A stretch of DNA of 64,000 bases from Rhineura floridana (lineage: Eukaryota > Chordata > Lepidosauria > Squamata > Rhineuridae). Below, in pieces: positions 1 through 12,700 of this stretch. Location: positions 233,274,927 through 233,338,926 of the forward strand of contig NC_084481.1 in the NCBI RefSeq assembly GCF_030035675.1, written 5' to 3'. Position 1 is the stretch's first letter. Every line of letters starts with the position of its first letter. Under the pieces are notes generated by a model. That model was not told the origin of the DNA. It searched no databases and was given only the letters and a program-made list of their open reading frames with translations. The position numbers were made by a program, and so were the translations under genes.

Positions 1-305
1 TGTAACAAGATCCAGGGCCTTTTCAGTAGTGGCCCCCGAATTATGGAACAGTCTTCCCGATGAGGTACGCCTGGCGCCTACACTTTTATCTTTTCGGCGC
101 CAGGTTAAAACCTTTTTATTCTCCCAGGCATTTTAACTTAATTTATTTTTTAGCTTTCAATTTATACCAGGCTGTTTTACTGTTTAATATGTATGCTTTT
201 TACTGACCTTTGTAATTTTATTGTATTTTACTCTATGTTGTGCACCGCCCTGAGAGCCTTTTGGCTGTGGGCGGTATAGAAATTGAAATAAATAATAATA
301 ATAAT
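1..305 (+). repeat. L2 LINE 3' end
   Basis: The degraded C-terminus of the L2 reverse transcriptase frame (TTTCAGTAGTGGCCCCCGAA region) is followed by the L2 tail (GCCCTGAGAGCCTTTTGGCT, then ATAAATAATAATAA). It lies in ERO1A intron DNA. Confidence 0.75.
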
Positions 306-319
306 TCAGGATATGATGA

Positions 320-420
320 AAGCTATACAATGAAGGTGTCAGATGCATTTCTGTGGGGAGGGAATTCCACAGCTTAGGGGCTACCACAGAAAAAGCCCTC
401 CGCCTGTGCAGCTCTGAGAC
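320..420 (-). repeat. L2 LINE fragment
   Basis: Reverse-strand match to the L2 C-terminal motif (VAPKLWNSLP) around the GGAGGGAATTCCACAG stretch. Confidence 0.6.
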
Positions 421-618
421 GGGCTCCCATCTTGGATGAAACTTTTTCAGCCTTAAATCCAGTCAGAAGGGGTTTTTTTGACTGGGGATAATTTCTTCCG
501 GATAAGGAAGAAACGTGAGATTTCCCACACAGCTTTGTTGTGGTTGTGGGAGACTGGAATTCCTTCCTTTGAGAGGGGGGAAAAGGAAAAGAAGATTGGC
601 GGGGGGGGTGTTACTTAC

Positions 619-705
619 TTGCAGCTTTCCCCAAAGGCGACATTTCAGGCATTCTACACAGTCCATAATCCTTGAAATGTTCCTGAAATGGAGCCTAAAT
701 TCTTC
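619..705 (-). CDS. ERO1A: ERO1A coding exon 14 (inner active site)
   Basis: Residues 376-404 ([13 protein letters not shown], then [16 protein letters not shown]). Contains the CxxCxxC active site and glycosylation sequon N384. Acceptor CTACCAG, donor GTAAGT. The next exon (family TQGLGTALKILF) is not found in 1-618. Confidence 0.96.
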
Positions 706-3700
706 CTGGTAGGGGGAAGGTCGGAGGAGGACAAAGGAAGAAAATTTTGTTTGAAAGCAATCAACTGGTTTGTCATTTACTCAGCTACTAAATGCCCCCA
801 AGATTAACTAACCAGCCTATTTATTTGTTATTTAATGAATTCCATTTATGAACTGCTTCAAATAAAACATCTCAAAACAATTTCCAATAAAAACATCAGG
901 AATAAAAACAGTTACAGTTTCATCTACAGAAAAGGCCATTATAACATTAACAAAAAAAAGGAACAACGCTGTCCTGTGTGAAAACAATTTCAAATCCGAC
1001 GCAGACATAGACAGCTGCACTGAGTTCAAATAAATGTGTGGGCATTCTGCAGCGGGGCCCCACCCCGGCCCGCCTCTTGGTCCCTCAGGCTACCACTGTA
1101 ATCTTCGAAACAAGATCTGGAAGAATTCTGTTCTGTTCTTAAACTTCTTCAGTCAGAGGTTGCCCCTCGGGGTCTCGATCTGGCAACCCCCTGGATTCTG
1201 AGGGCAACCTTTTTACCTCAGGCCTCTTTCCTGCTCCACCTGCCTTTTACTCAGTTTTCTTCAGCTTTCCCCGCTGCCTACCTTGCCCCTTTCCTTCAGC
1301 TAACCTGCCTCTAGAATAGGGATGAGGAACCTTTATTCTGTCAAGGGCCGCATTCCCTGGGGGTGGAGAACCTTTGGTCCGCGGGCCAACCTTCCCCTGC
1401 CATTTGGCCCACCATTTGGCGGGAAGCCACGCCCACCCGCCCTACACCTGATGTCGGGAGACTAAGGTGGGCTTCTGATTGCTCCTCTGCTGGAGCAAGG
1501 TGGGAGCATGCCTTTCTCAAGGATGGGGAATTGGTTTCCGTTCCATGGAAACCGCCTCTCCCTCCCATCACTGCTCTCTGAAGCCGCCCCATGCAGCTCT
1601 TTTCCACTTCTGAAGTCAAGAGGCTGACAGGACCAGTGTGCAATGGTCTGGGAAGCACAGGACTGGCAACACCCTTTGCTCTGTGGTTCCCAAGCTTGGG
1701 AACCTCACACAAGGGATTGTGACGGATGGGCAGCACAACCCACATGTCAATATTGTGACATCACAATGCCACATGATTGGCCAGTGGGTCACCCCACCCA
1801 CCTGTCAAAGTTGGCCCACAGGGTGGAACCAGATAAAGATCTGGCCCCTGGAGCAAAAAAGGTTCCCAATTCCTGCCCTAATCTGTCAGGGGCTGCTTGC
1901 CAGCTGTGTGGTGAGGCAAGAGCTGACACTGGACATGGCATCCCTTTTCTTGCACTCTGTCCTCCTGCCACACCCTTTCTCCCATTTTCCCTCCTCATTG
2001 CCACCTGCATTAAATTAGGCTAAGTATCGGAACTGGCCCTTGAGCTGCAGGTTACCCCTGCTCTGTAGATTTTCTGCTCTTTAAATTCCATACCTTCTGG
2101 AACTCTTCCTAGACAGCTTTCCAGTCCTTAATCTACCCCACACAGCTCTACCTTCTTCAAGGTTTTAATCCCAGCCAAACTGACAACTGTCCCTCCCTCA
2201 CAGAAGTTGGACACGGAACATTTTGTTGACAACAGCTCTTTATAGATGGATAGATAGTACACTCTGCTGTACGGATAGGACCAAAACAAATGTGTTTGGT
2301 TTGCCACCAGAGGCAGAATCATTACCTTTAATTTGGCTGCTTCTTTTTGCCTTCCAGCAAAAAGTGAATTTTCATTGAAGTGCAAAGGGAATGATCTGAA
2401 GTGGAAGAAACACATCATTTACGATTGGAGCCCTTCCCTGGCATGCCATTTACGTAAAATAAATATGATCAAAGTCAGCACAGAATTGCAGTTAGCCTAT
2501 TTGTTTGCAAAGCTGTTTAGCTGCTTCCAAGATAAGCTTGGTTTAAGAAAATAAGTGTGGTGGCATCCAACAGTGTCAGCCCATTTGCGCAACAGACTTC
2601 CACTCACGCAAAACGAGGCCACCTCTTCCTCTCCTCCCCTTGCAACCCCAAAATTTGGCACCTGAGAATTGGGTAAGGTGTGGGGAGCTGCAGTGAGGAA
2701 GAGGAACGGGAAGTCCCTTAGGGGAAGGGCTGCAGCTCAGTGGCAGAGCATCTGCTCTGCATGCAGAAGGTCCCAGGTTCAATGCCTGGCACGTCCAGGT
2801 ACGGCTGGGAGAGGCCCCTGCCTGAAACCCTGGACAGCTGCTGCCAGTCAGTGTAGGCAATACTGAGCTAGATGGACCGAAGGTCTGACTTAGTATAAGG
2901 CGGCTTCCTGCGCTCCTATCATGTCAGACACTGCAGATGAAGTTGATTTTTTTTCCAACTTCAAAATTAAGCAAAATAGCTATTCTTCACTTTGCAGCAC
3001 AATCATCCTGCCACCCGGAGTTCCCCAAGAAATGCCCCCGCCCAACTTCTCAGCAGAGAAGACTTGAACTGAAAGGCACTTGCTTGGTCAAATGGAGAAC
3101 TTCCAGAAGGAGCCTCTTGGTTTGTGCATCCTGAATGCTGTCCCCCGTGAACAGCTGGAAACTGGGGCGGTCAAAGAAAGGAAGGACTTTGGACAGAGCC
3201 CGCAACTCAATCAGGAAGATGAAGTAGAGGTTCTTAAGTCTCCTGGGGCCCTCGCCACGAGTCAGGACTTCATCAAACCGCTGCTGGAACTCGGTGACAT
3301 TGTAGCCCCATTTCTTCTCTGCCCACGTGTCTTGGGATAGAAAAGGAAAACACACACACACCTCTAAGAACCTTGTTCTGTTGTTGTTGTTATGTGCCTT
3401 CACGTCGATTATGCCTGATTGATTGATTGACTTATTGCATTTATATACCACCCCATAGCTGAACCTCTCTGGGCAGTTTGCAACAATTAAAACATTAAAA
3501 ACAAATATACAAATTTAAAAAACACATTTTTAAAAAGCAATTTAAAAATACATGCTAAAATGCCTGGGAGAAGAGGAAAGTCTTGACCTGGTGCCAAAAA
3601 GATAACAGTGTTAGGTCATTCTATTATGGCGACCCTATGAATCAGCGACCTCCAATAGCATCTGTTATAAACCACCCTGTTCAGATCTTGTAAGTTCAGG

Positions 3701-6700
3701 TCTGTGGCTTCCTTGATGGAATCAATCCACCTCTTGTTTGGCCTTCTTCTTTTTCTACTTCCTTCTGTTTTTAGTGATAGTTGTGGTTTAATTTGTTCTA
3801 ACACCCAATTATTTGTCTTTTTCGCAGTCCATCGTATGTGCAAAGCTCTCCTCCAACACCACATTTCAAACGAGTTGATTTTTCTCTTATCTGCTTTTTT
3901 CCCTGTCCAACTTTCACACCCATACGTAGAGATCGGGAATACCATGGTCTGAATGATCCTGACTTTAGTGTTCAGTGATACATCTTTGCATTTGAGGACC
4001 TTTTCTAGTTCTCTCACAGCTGCCCTCTCCAGTCCTAGCCTTCTTCTGATTTCTTGACTATTGTCTCCATTTTGGTTAATGACTGCGCCAAGGTATTGAT
4101 AACCCTTGACAAGTTCAATGTCCTCATTGTCAACTTTGAAGTTACTTAAATCTTCTGTTGTCATTACTTTAGTCTTGTTCTACTTGAAATCATATGGAGC
4201 ACCATAACATCATTTTTCCTTTGCGGAAAAGGATCATATAAGCTGACCTCTTAGGAACAACTCAGCTCCTATGTGATGAATGAGGAAGAGGAGCAGAAGG
4301 GAAGCATCATGGCACTATGAGACATACACCCTTCAGGCCTTGCCAAGGCCTTCTGCCGTCCATTTCAATTAGGAAGGGGCTTGGGGGGGGGCTGCCTGCT
4401 TTTTTCCTGGTTTATTTGGTTTGGGTTTTGCCTGTTTGGAGACTGCCTTTTTCCCCCTCTGTAAAATAATTATTTTGCCCATAACATCTTAGATTTTCAA
4501 ATATACTTCCAGTCTCAGAAAGGTTACAGACCCCTACTCTGCTCTCAGTAATGACCCCCCACTCCTCCCCATAAGATTAAGGGGCGATCTGGCTGATGCT
4601 TCATGTGGCTGGGTCAACTCAAGCACAACTGTCACTTGTTAAGGGTGCAGAGAGTTTTTAGGAGATTCCTCCCCCAGAGCGATGTAACAATCCATCCCTC
4701 TTCCCTGGGAATTGTAGCTCAGTGAGGGGAATAGGGATCTCCCAACAACTCTCATTACCCTTTACAAACTTTACTTCCCAGCATTTGTTGGGGGAAGGCG
4801 TGACTGTTCAAAGTGGTTTGATACTGCTTTACTTAGGCAGGGCAGATGGGGCTTCACATGGAAGATTATAGTGCTCAAAGTCTTAAGTAGGTACCAACCT
4901 TGCAAAAGGTACCTGGCGCTGAGGTGGATGTTAATGCTTGCATGGAGGCCAGAAATGAGCCTGTAGAAGGCCCTCTTCTCCACACAGAGGCCTGCAAGAA
5001 ACATTTAGAGGTTGAAAAACAGGGAAAGGGGGCAGACCTGCAGCTGAGGGACAAGAATCCAATTTTGCCAATGTAATAAAGGCAGTCTAGAGGGGGATAT
5101 TGCATTCACTGTTGAGAGTAACATAAACAGAGAGAGAGAGGAAAAAAAGAGTTACCTTGCAGCCAGCTGTAAAATATATTCCCTGGGGGAAAAAAAGAAG
5201 ACAAAAAAATCACAACAATTCTTCCGTCATAGAAAGAAAGACACTGAAATCACCTCTGTAGCACTTTTGTTTGCCAACCTGGTGCCTTCCAGATGTTTTG
5301 GATTATAACTCCCATTGGCCCCAGCCAGCACTGCATCGGGCTGGCAAAGGGTGGGCTAAACACCTGCTGGATCTCAGGCCAAAAGGCTCCCATCTAATCC
5401 TGTTTCCCACAGTGGCCAGCTGGGTGCCTTTGGGAAGCCCACAAGCAGGACACAAGGGCAATAACCCTCCCACTTTCTCTTTGCAACCAGCAAGTGTTAT
5501 TCTGAGATACACTGCCTCCAAACATGGAGGTTCCATCTAGCCACAGTGGACATTTCTTCCACGAACTAATCCTCTTTTTAAGCTGTCTAAGATGGTGCCC
5601 ATCTTAATCTACTATGCATGAATCCCAGCGGGCAACCCCAAGATCGTGTATAACGAGAGGGGGTGCAGATGGCAACAGGCGCTTTGCATCGCGAAAGCTG
5701 GAGATGAAATCAACAGCTCTTCCCCCACTATTTGCCCCACAGCAACTTGGTAGTTCAGTGTGGGGACCATGTGGCCCTCTCTGGAGGACTCCAACTCTCA
5801 TCAGCTCCAGCCAGCATGGCCAATGGTCAGGGACGATGGGAGCAGGAGTTCAGAAACATCTGCAGGACACCAAGTTCCCCACCCTTGCTAGAGACCTCTT
5901 TGGGCCCAGCATACAAAACTGACTTCTACCAGCCTTCACTAGCTTGGTGCTACCTGGATGTTCCTAGGAACAGAGGAAGATACCTTATGCTGAGTCAGTT
6001 CCACCGGTCCATCTGGTTCAGTACTGTCTACACTGACTGGCAGCAGCTCTCCAAGGCTTCAGACAGGGAGTCTCTCCCAGCCCTACCTGGAGATACCATT
6101 GGGGATTGAACTTGGGACCTTCTGCCCGTAAAGCAGATGCTCTAACCACTAAGCTACAGCCCTTCCCCAAAAGTAAGAGATGATGGGAGTCCAGTAATAT
6201 CTGGAGGGCCATCCCGATAGCGGTAAGCGCTGCACTGCCCCTAAGCGTGGAGTTAATTGACAGCAGGTACTATCATAGAATCATAGAATAGTAGAGTTGG
6301 AAGGGACCTATAAGGCCATCAAGCCCAACCCCCTGCTACTAGGCCTGCTCTCCATGAGTTTGTCCTTCTTGGTTCCGGCTGGAGGCATGCTCACCTTCGT
6401 TTTCATCTGAGGCTGCAGAAGCAAAACAAAAAGAAAGAAAGATACATGTCACGCAAATTAAATTTCAGAAAGTGATGGTGGTTTTCCTCTGCATGTCTAG
6501 ATTATTGGACTGCCCATTTAAGACAAACACAGAGTATATTTTTCACTAGACGGTATTAAAATTCTGTGTACAGAGAATCTCAGTCCAACAGCTGGCATGT
6601 GTTAGGCAAATTTACATGACCCATCTTCATTGGCCAGACGTACAATGCGGTTTTTACTTATTTGCATGATTTATGCTGGTTTTGCTAGCCATGGGAGAGG

Positions 6701-9700
6701 GGCAAGAAGCTCGTCAAGGCCCCACAGTTTCAATCCTATCCTAATAGAAATCTTCTACAGCCACCGTACTGGCATTGTCAGTGCACTTTTCAAGCCTAAA
6801 TTTGCATCCATAAGGACTAGAAACGTGCACTTTTTTGTTAAATGAAAACTTGAGAGCCTTGGGTTGCTGAAATCTGCGGCTAAATCAGAGCCACATTCCT
6901 CATGGTATTTCTGTGTGCCTGCAAAGTCTTTAGGCCCCTTCTGCATTTGCTCCTTCATTGTCCTTTGCCCCCTGCCCAACCCTTGCTCCAAATTAAAAAA
7001 ACAGTATTTATATAAAACACACACACGCCTTATCTTAGGAGCACAGCACTACAAACTATGCAATCTAAAACAAAAATGTGGTTAATTTGAATTTCATGCA
7101 GCACCAATTTGGGTGGAATTTCTGGGACAGCCTCAGTCTTTGCCCAATACAAAACTCTGTCCTCTAAGAATCCCCAAATTCCTCCAGAATGCTTTAAAAG
7201 ATAGAAGAGCTTACCTCTTCCAGAAGCCAATGGATTTAAAGGCCTTTTTATGGACTGAGGTCTAGGAGACAGAGAAATATTTCTTTTAATCAAAAGTAGG
7301 TATTTTAAAAAAATTTAAAATCTATACCCCTGCATCCCACCAGACATCTTCCAGCTGATTTACTAAAAAAAAAAAGAACTACAGTAAAATTCAATGAAGC
7401 CACAACTAACATAAGCCAACTGACTGCAGCAGAGAGCACATGTTATTCGCCAAAACAGATGGGCAAACAAAATCATTTTCAATTGCTGCCTAAAGGCTAA
7501 AGGTTGCGTGTGTTCGTGCGCACACATGTGTAGGGGGAGCATTCCACAATCCGGGTTCCACCACCGAGAAGGCCCTGTCCTAAGTTACCCTCTGAAGGCA
7601 AAGGCAGTCTTAATGGATGTTCACCTCATACGGAGTCAGACCACTGGTCCATCTAGCTCAGTATTGCGCACACTGACTGGCAGCGGCTCTCCAGGGTCTC
7701 AGGCAGGGAATCTTTCCTAGCCCTATCCGGAGATGCCAGGGATTGATCTCCTGTGCGCAAAGCAGATGCTCTAACCCAAGTTGAAACTGTCTTAATTTTC
7801 TTTTATTTTTGCCATATTGCCAAGAGGTGTAATGTGACCTACTAAAGAAGTTATATTTATAGTATTGTAATGCTATGACATTTGTGATTGTTTTATTTCT
7901 GTTGTATTGTTTTATTATGAAATCGTTTTTCTAATTGTTGTTTGCTTCTGTTGTAAGCCACTTCGAGCAATTTTGTTGTTGTTGTTTGTAAGAACATAAG
8001 AACATAAGAAGAGCCTGCTGGATCAGGCCAGTGGCCCATCTAGTCCAGCATCCTGTTCTCACAGTGGCCAACCAGGTGCCTGGGGGAAGCCCACAAGCAG
8101 GACCCGAGTGCAAGAACACTCTCCCCTCCTGAGGCTTCCGGCAACTGGTTTTCAGAAGCATGCTGCCTCTGACTAGGGTGGCAGAGCACAGCCATCACGG
8201 CTAGTAGCCATTGATAGCCCTGTCCTCCATGAATTGGTCTAATCTTCTTTTAAAGCCATCCAAGCTGGTGGCCACTCAAAGTAAGTTGCTTTGAGTTCCA
8301 TTTTGGGGGGAAAGCAACTAATAAATATCATAAATAAATACCCTTGAGCTACAGTCCTTCCCCCATGTGACAGGGAACACATCAGGCCAGTTCTTCACTG
8401 GATTCTCATCTGTTTCCAGACACAATTCATAGTGATGCCATTGACTTAAAAAGCCCTAAATAGCTTGCATGCTGGGTACCTGAAAGTCCGCTTACTCCAT
8501 TCTTCACCAACTTGGTGCCCTCCGGTTATTTTGGATTACAACTCCCATCAACCCTAAGCATTATAAGCATGCCAGCTGGGGCTGATGGGAGTTGTAGTAC
8601 AAAACATCTGGAGAGCACCAGGCTAGCAAAAGCTGGCTTTCTCCTGTCCAGTTCTGGACACCACACTCTAAGAAGGATGCAGACAAACTGGAACAGGTTC
8701 AGAGGAGGGCAACAAGGATGATCAGGGGACTGGAAACAAAGCCCTATGAGGAGAGACTGACAGAACTGGGCATGTTTAGCCTGGAGAAGACTGAGGGAAG
8801 ATATGATAGCACTCTTCAAGTACTTGAAAGGTTGTCATACAGAGGAAGGCCAGGATCTCTTCTCAATCATCCCAGAGTGCAGAACACAGAATAATGGGCT
8901 CAAGTTGCAGGAAGCCAGATTTCGGCTGAACATCAGAAAAACTTCCTATCATAAGAACATAAGAACATAAGAAGAGCCTGCTGGATCAGGCCAGTGGCCC
9001 ATCTAGTCCAGCATCCTGTTCTCACAGTGGCCAACCAGGTGCCTGGCGGAAGCCCGCAAGCAGGACCCAAGTGCAAGAACACTCTCCCCTCCTAAGGCTT
9101 CCGGCAACTGGTTTTCAGAAGCATGCTGCCTCTGACTAGGGTGGCAGAGCACAGCCATCACGGCTAGTAGCCATTGACAGCCCTGTCCTCCATGAATTTG
9201 TCTAATCTTCTTTTAAAGCCGTCCAAGCTGGTGGCCATTACTGCATCTTGTGGGAGCAAATTCCATAGTTTAACTATGCGCTGAGTAAAGAAGTACTTCC
9301 TTTTGTGTGTCCTGAATCTTCCAACATTCAGCTTCTTTGAATGTCCACGAGTTCTAGTATTATGAGAGAGGGAGAAGAACTTTTCTCTATCCACTTTCTC
9401 AATGCCATGCATAATTTTATACACTTCTATCATGTCTCCTCTGACCCACCTTTTCTCTAAACTAAAAAGCCCCAAATGCTGCAACCTTTCCTCGTAAGGG
9501 AGTCGCTCCATCCCCTTGATCATTCTGGTTGCCCTCTTCTGAACCTTTTCCAACTCTAGAATATCCTTTTTGAGATGAGGCGACCAGAACTGTACACAGT
9601 ATTCCAAATGCGGCCGCACCATAGATTTATACAACGGCATTATGATATCGGCTGTTTTATTTTCAATACCTTTCCTAATTATCGCTAGCATGGAATTTGC

Positions 9701-12700
9701 CTTTTTCACAGCTGCCGCACACTGGGTCGACATTTTCATCGTGCTGTCCACTACAACCCCGAGGTCTCTCTCCTGGTCGGTCACCACCAGTTCAGACCCC
9801 ATAAGCGTATATGTGAAATTAAGATTTTTTGCTCCAATATGCATAATTTTACACTTGTTTATATTGAATTGCATTTGCCATTTTTCTGCCCATTCACTCA
9901 GTTTGGAGAGGTCTTTTTGGAGCTCTTGGCAATCCCTTTTTGTTTTAACAACCCTGAACAATTTAGTGTCATCAGCAAACTTGGCCACTTCACAGCTCAC
10001 TCCTAATTCTAGGTCATTAATGAACAAGTTGAAAATTACAGGTCCCAATACCGATCCTTGAGGGACTCCACTTTCTACAGCCCTCCATTGGGAGAACTGT
10101 CCGTTTATTCCTACTCTCTGCTTTCTGCTTCTTAACCAATTCCTTATCCACAAGAGGACCTCTCCTCTTATTCCATGACTGCTAAGCTTCCTCAGAAGCC
10201 TTTGGTGAGGTACCTTGTCAAATGCTTTTTGAAAGTCTAAGTACACTATGTCCACTGGATCCCCTCTATCTATATGCTTGTTGACACTCTCAAAGAATTC
10301 TAATAGGTTACTGAGACAGGACTTTCCCTTGCAGAAGCCATGCTGGCTCTGCTTCAGCAAGGCTTGTTCTTCTATGTGCTTAGTTAATCTAGCTTTAATC
10401 ATACTTTCTACCAGTTTTCCAGGGACAGAAGTTAAGCTAACTGGCCTGTAATTTCCGGGATCCCCTCTGGATCCCTTTTTGAAGATTGGCGTTACATTTG
10501 CCACTTTCCAGTCCTCAGGCACGGAGGAGGACCCGAGGGACAAGTTACATATTTTAGTTAGCAGATCAGCAATTTCACATTTGAGTCCTCACCTAGAGGA
10601 CAATTGAACCAATGACGTGGGGAGGTGGTGGGCTCTCCAACCCTGGAGGCATTCAAGGGGCAGCTGGACAGCCGCCTGTCAGGTATGCTTTAACTTGGAT
10701 TCCTGCATTGAGCAGGGGGTTGGACTCCATGGCCTTACACGCCCCTTCCAACTCTATGATTCTATGATATGAACCTGCCCAGTTGTTAAGATCTTCATCA
10801 GATGACATACTCTAAATGCCTCCATCTTTGGAAGCAGGGTGAACAGCAACAAAAAGCAGGGCCTTCCGCACTGTGGCACCTTGAGGGTGAAACATCCTCC
10901 CCTTACCCATATAACTCAGCACCTTCCTTGATAGCAGCATTTTTAACTGGGGCCCAAAGACTGTTTGTTCAAGCTTTCAAACGGAGTCTCACATATTTTT
11001 CATATCTCCCTACTGATACATTTTAAGTTTGGATGCGTGTCAAGGCTGTCATAGCTCTGCTTTGTGTTGGGGTACTTGCTGCTGCCACTTTTGCAATTTA
11101 ATTTTTACTACAGCTTTAGGGAAGTTGGGTTTTTTTCCTTTTATTTCTTGTGTGGATTGTTAGATTTTGTTGGAAGTTGTGTAAGGAAGTAGATTTGAGA
11201 GGCAGGCTGGAAGTATTTTATAAACAAGTAAACAACTCTTTGACAGGAAATGCCCAAGAAAGATAAAACTATAGGGGGATGGATGTGTTTTTAAAAAATC
11301 TAATAACCTTAGAATCAGGGCCAGCACCAGGCGTGACTGGGCCCTTGGGCACCAGCCTGCTCCGGGCCCTCTGCTCCCAGCCCCTGCTACAGACCATGCG
11401 GGACTGATCCACCTTCTTCCTTTCTTTTTTTTTTATAATAATTTTTATTCAAATTTTCATAAAACAAACAAAACAAAATAAAAAAACATAACACAATAGA
11501 AATGAAAATAAAAAACTTGACTTCCGATTTGTCACAGATCAGCTATAAGTATATAATATATATCAAACCTGTCCCTAAATACATACAAGATCACTTTTCT
11601 CCATAGTCTATCTTAATTAATCGTCAAATCCCATTATCATCATTTCATTTTTATCTTTCAACAAAAAGTCTAAGAGAGGCTTCCATTCCTTCTTCCTTTC
11701 TATGAATGCCCTGCTCGCTGGGCGTGCAGGTCGCTGCCATCAACCAAGAGGTTTCTCTAAGGGGCTGATACTCCCACCTCCATCTTTGTTGATGGCACAC
11801 ATGCGCGCTACACTGCATGCACACAAATACGCACTACGCTGCATGCACGCACATGCCTGCCATCAATCAAGATGGCAGGACGGACATCAACCCCTTAGAA
11901 AAGCCTCTGCTGCCATCTTGGTTGATGGCAGCTGCACGCACAGTGTGCATGGCATTCACAGAAAGGGAGGAGAGGCAGGTGGAGCACTGCAGGCCTGCAC
12001 AGTCGGGGGGGGGGGCTGGGAGCTCTGTCTCTGCAATCTGTGGCAGGGTCAGGAATTGACCCTGCCAAGGATCGCAGAAGGGGAGCACTACTCCCACAAC
12101 CTAAGGAGGGGCCCTTTAGGGGCCCCTCTGGGCAGCAGGAGCCCTCGGCCAGGGCCCAACCTGGCCACCCGTTAGCGCCGGCCCTGCTTAGAATCCTCCC
12201 ACTCCAAACACACATACTTGAAACAGTTCTCTTCATATATGCTGTTCCAGATCTTCCAGGCTTCAGGCCCTTTGTAGCCAGTGTAACGCTCCGGATTGAG
12301 ATGCAAATCTACATACTCTGCTTCTGGGGACTGGATATCTAGGACAAAAATGTTCCCACACTTTAGAGACAGAGACAGCTCAAGGACATCCCCAGCCAGA
12401 TTCTTTCTGCTGAGTTATCTCCAATCAAGAGTTATCTTCCTATTGGAATGGCCTCATCTGAGAGCTCAGCAAACAAGTGGAAGCTCCGTGTGATGCCTCT
12501 GTTGCTGAGCTGTGTTATTTCAGCCTGCAAGAAAGGATGCTCCTTACGTGGCTTCCGCCATGCAATGCTGAATCAACCAAGAACATCAGAAGAGCCTGAA
12601 GCTGTGTGAGACCAAAGGCCCGTCTAGTCTAGCATCCTGTTCTCACAATAGCCAACCAGATGTCCACAGGAAGCCCGCAGGCAGAACCTGAGTTCAACAA

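Noticed and set aside
1-618. The last ERO1A exons
   Set aside because: Nothing resembling the family C-terminus (TQGLGTALKILF onward) is found; the region is L2 fragments and plain intron.
2720-2918. A tRNA gene
   Set aside because: A and B boxes are present, but the sequence runs on into a SINE body and recurs many times; no tRNA fold beyond the head.
3078-3083. A GT donor for ERO1A exon 12 four bases after the chosen GC site
   Set aside because: It would end the exon in phase 0, whereas exon 13 must begin with the last base of a codon; the protein would lose the SFPLHF frame.
10248-10451. Plus-strand open frames within the LINE at 8949-10587
   Set aside because: Antisense shadows of the reverse transcriptase frame.
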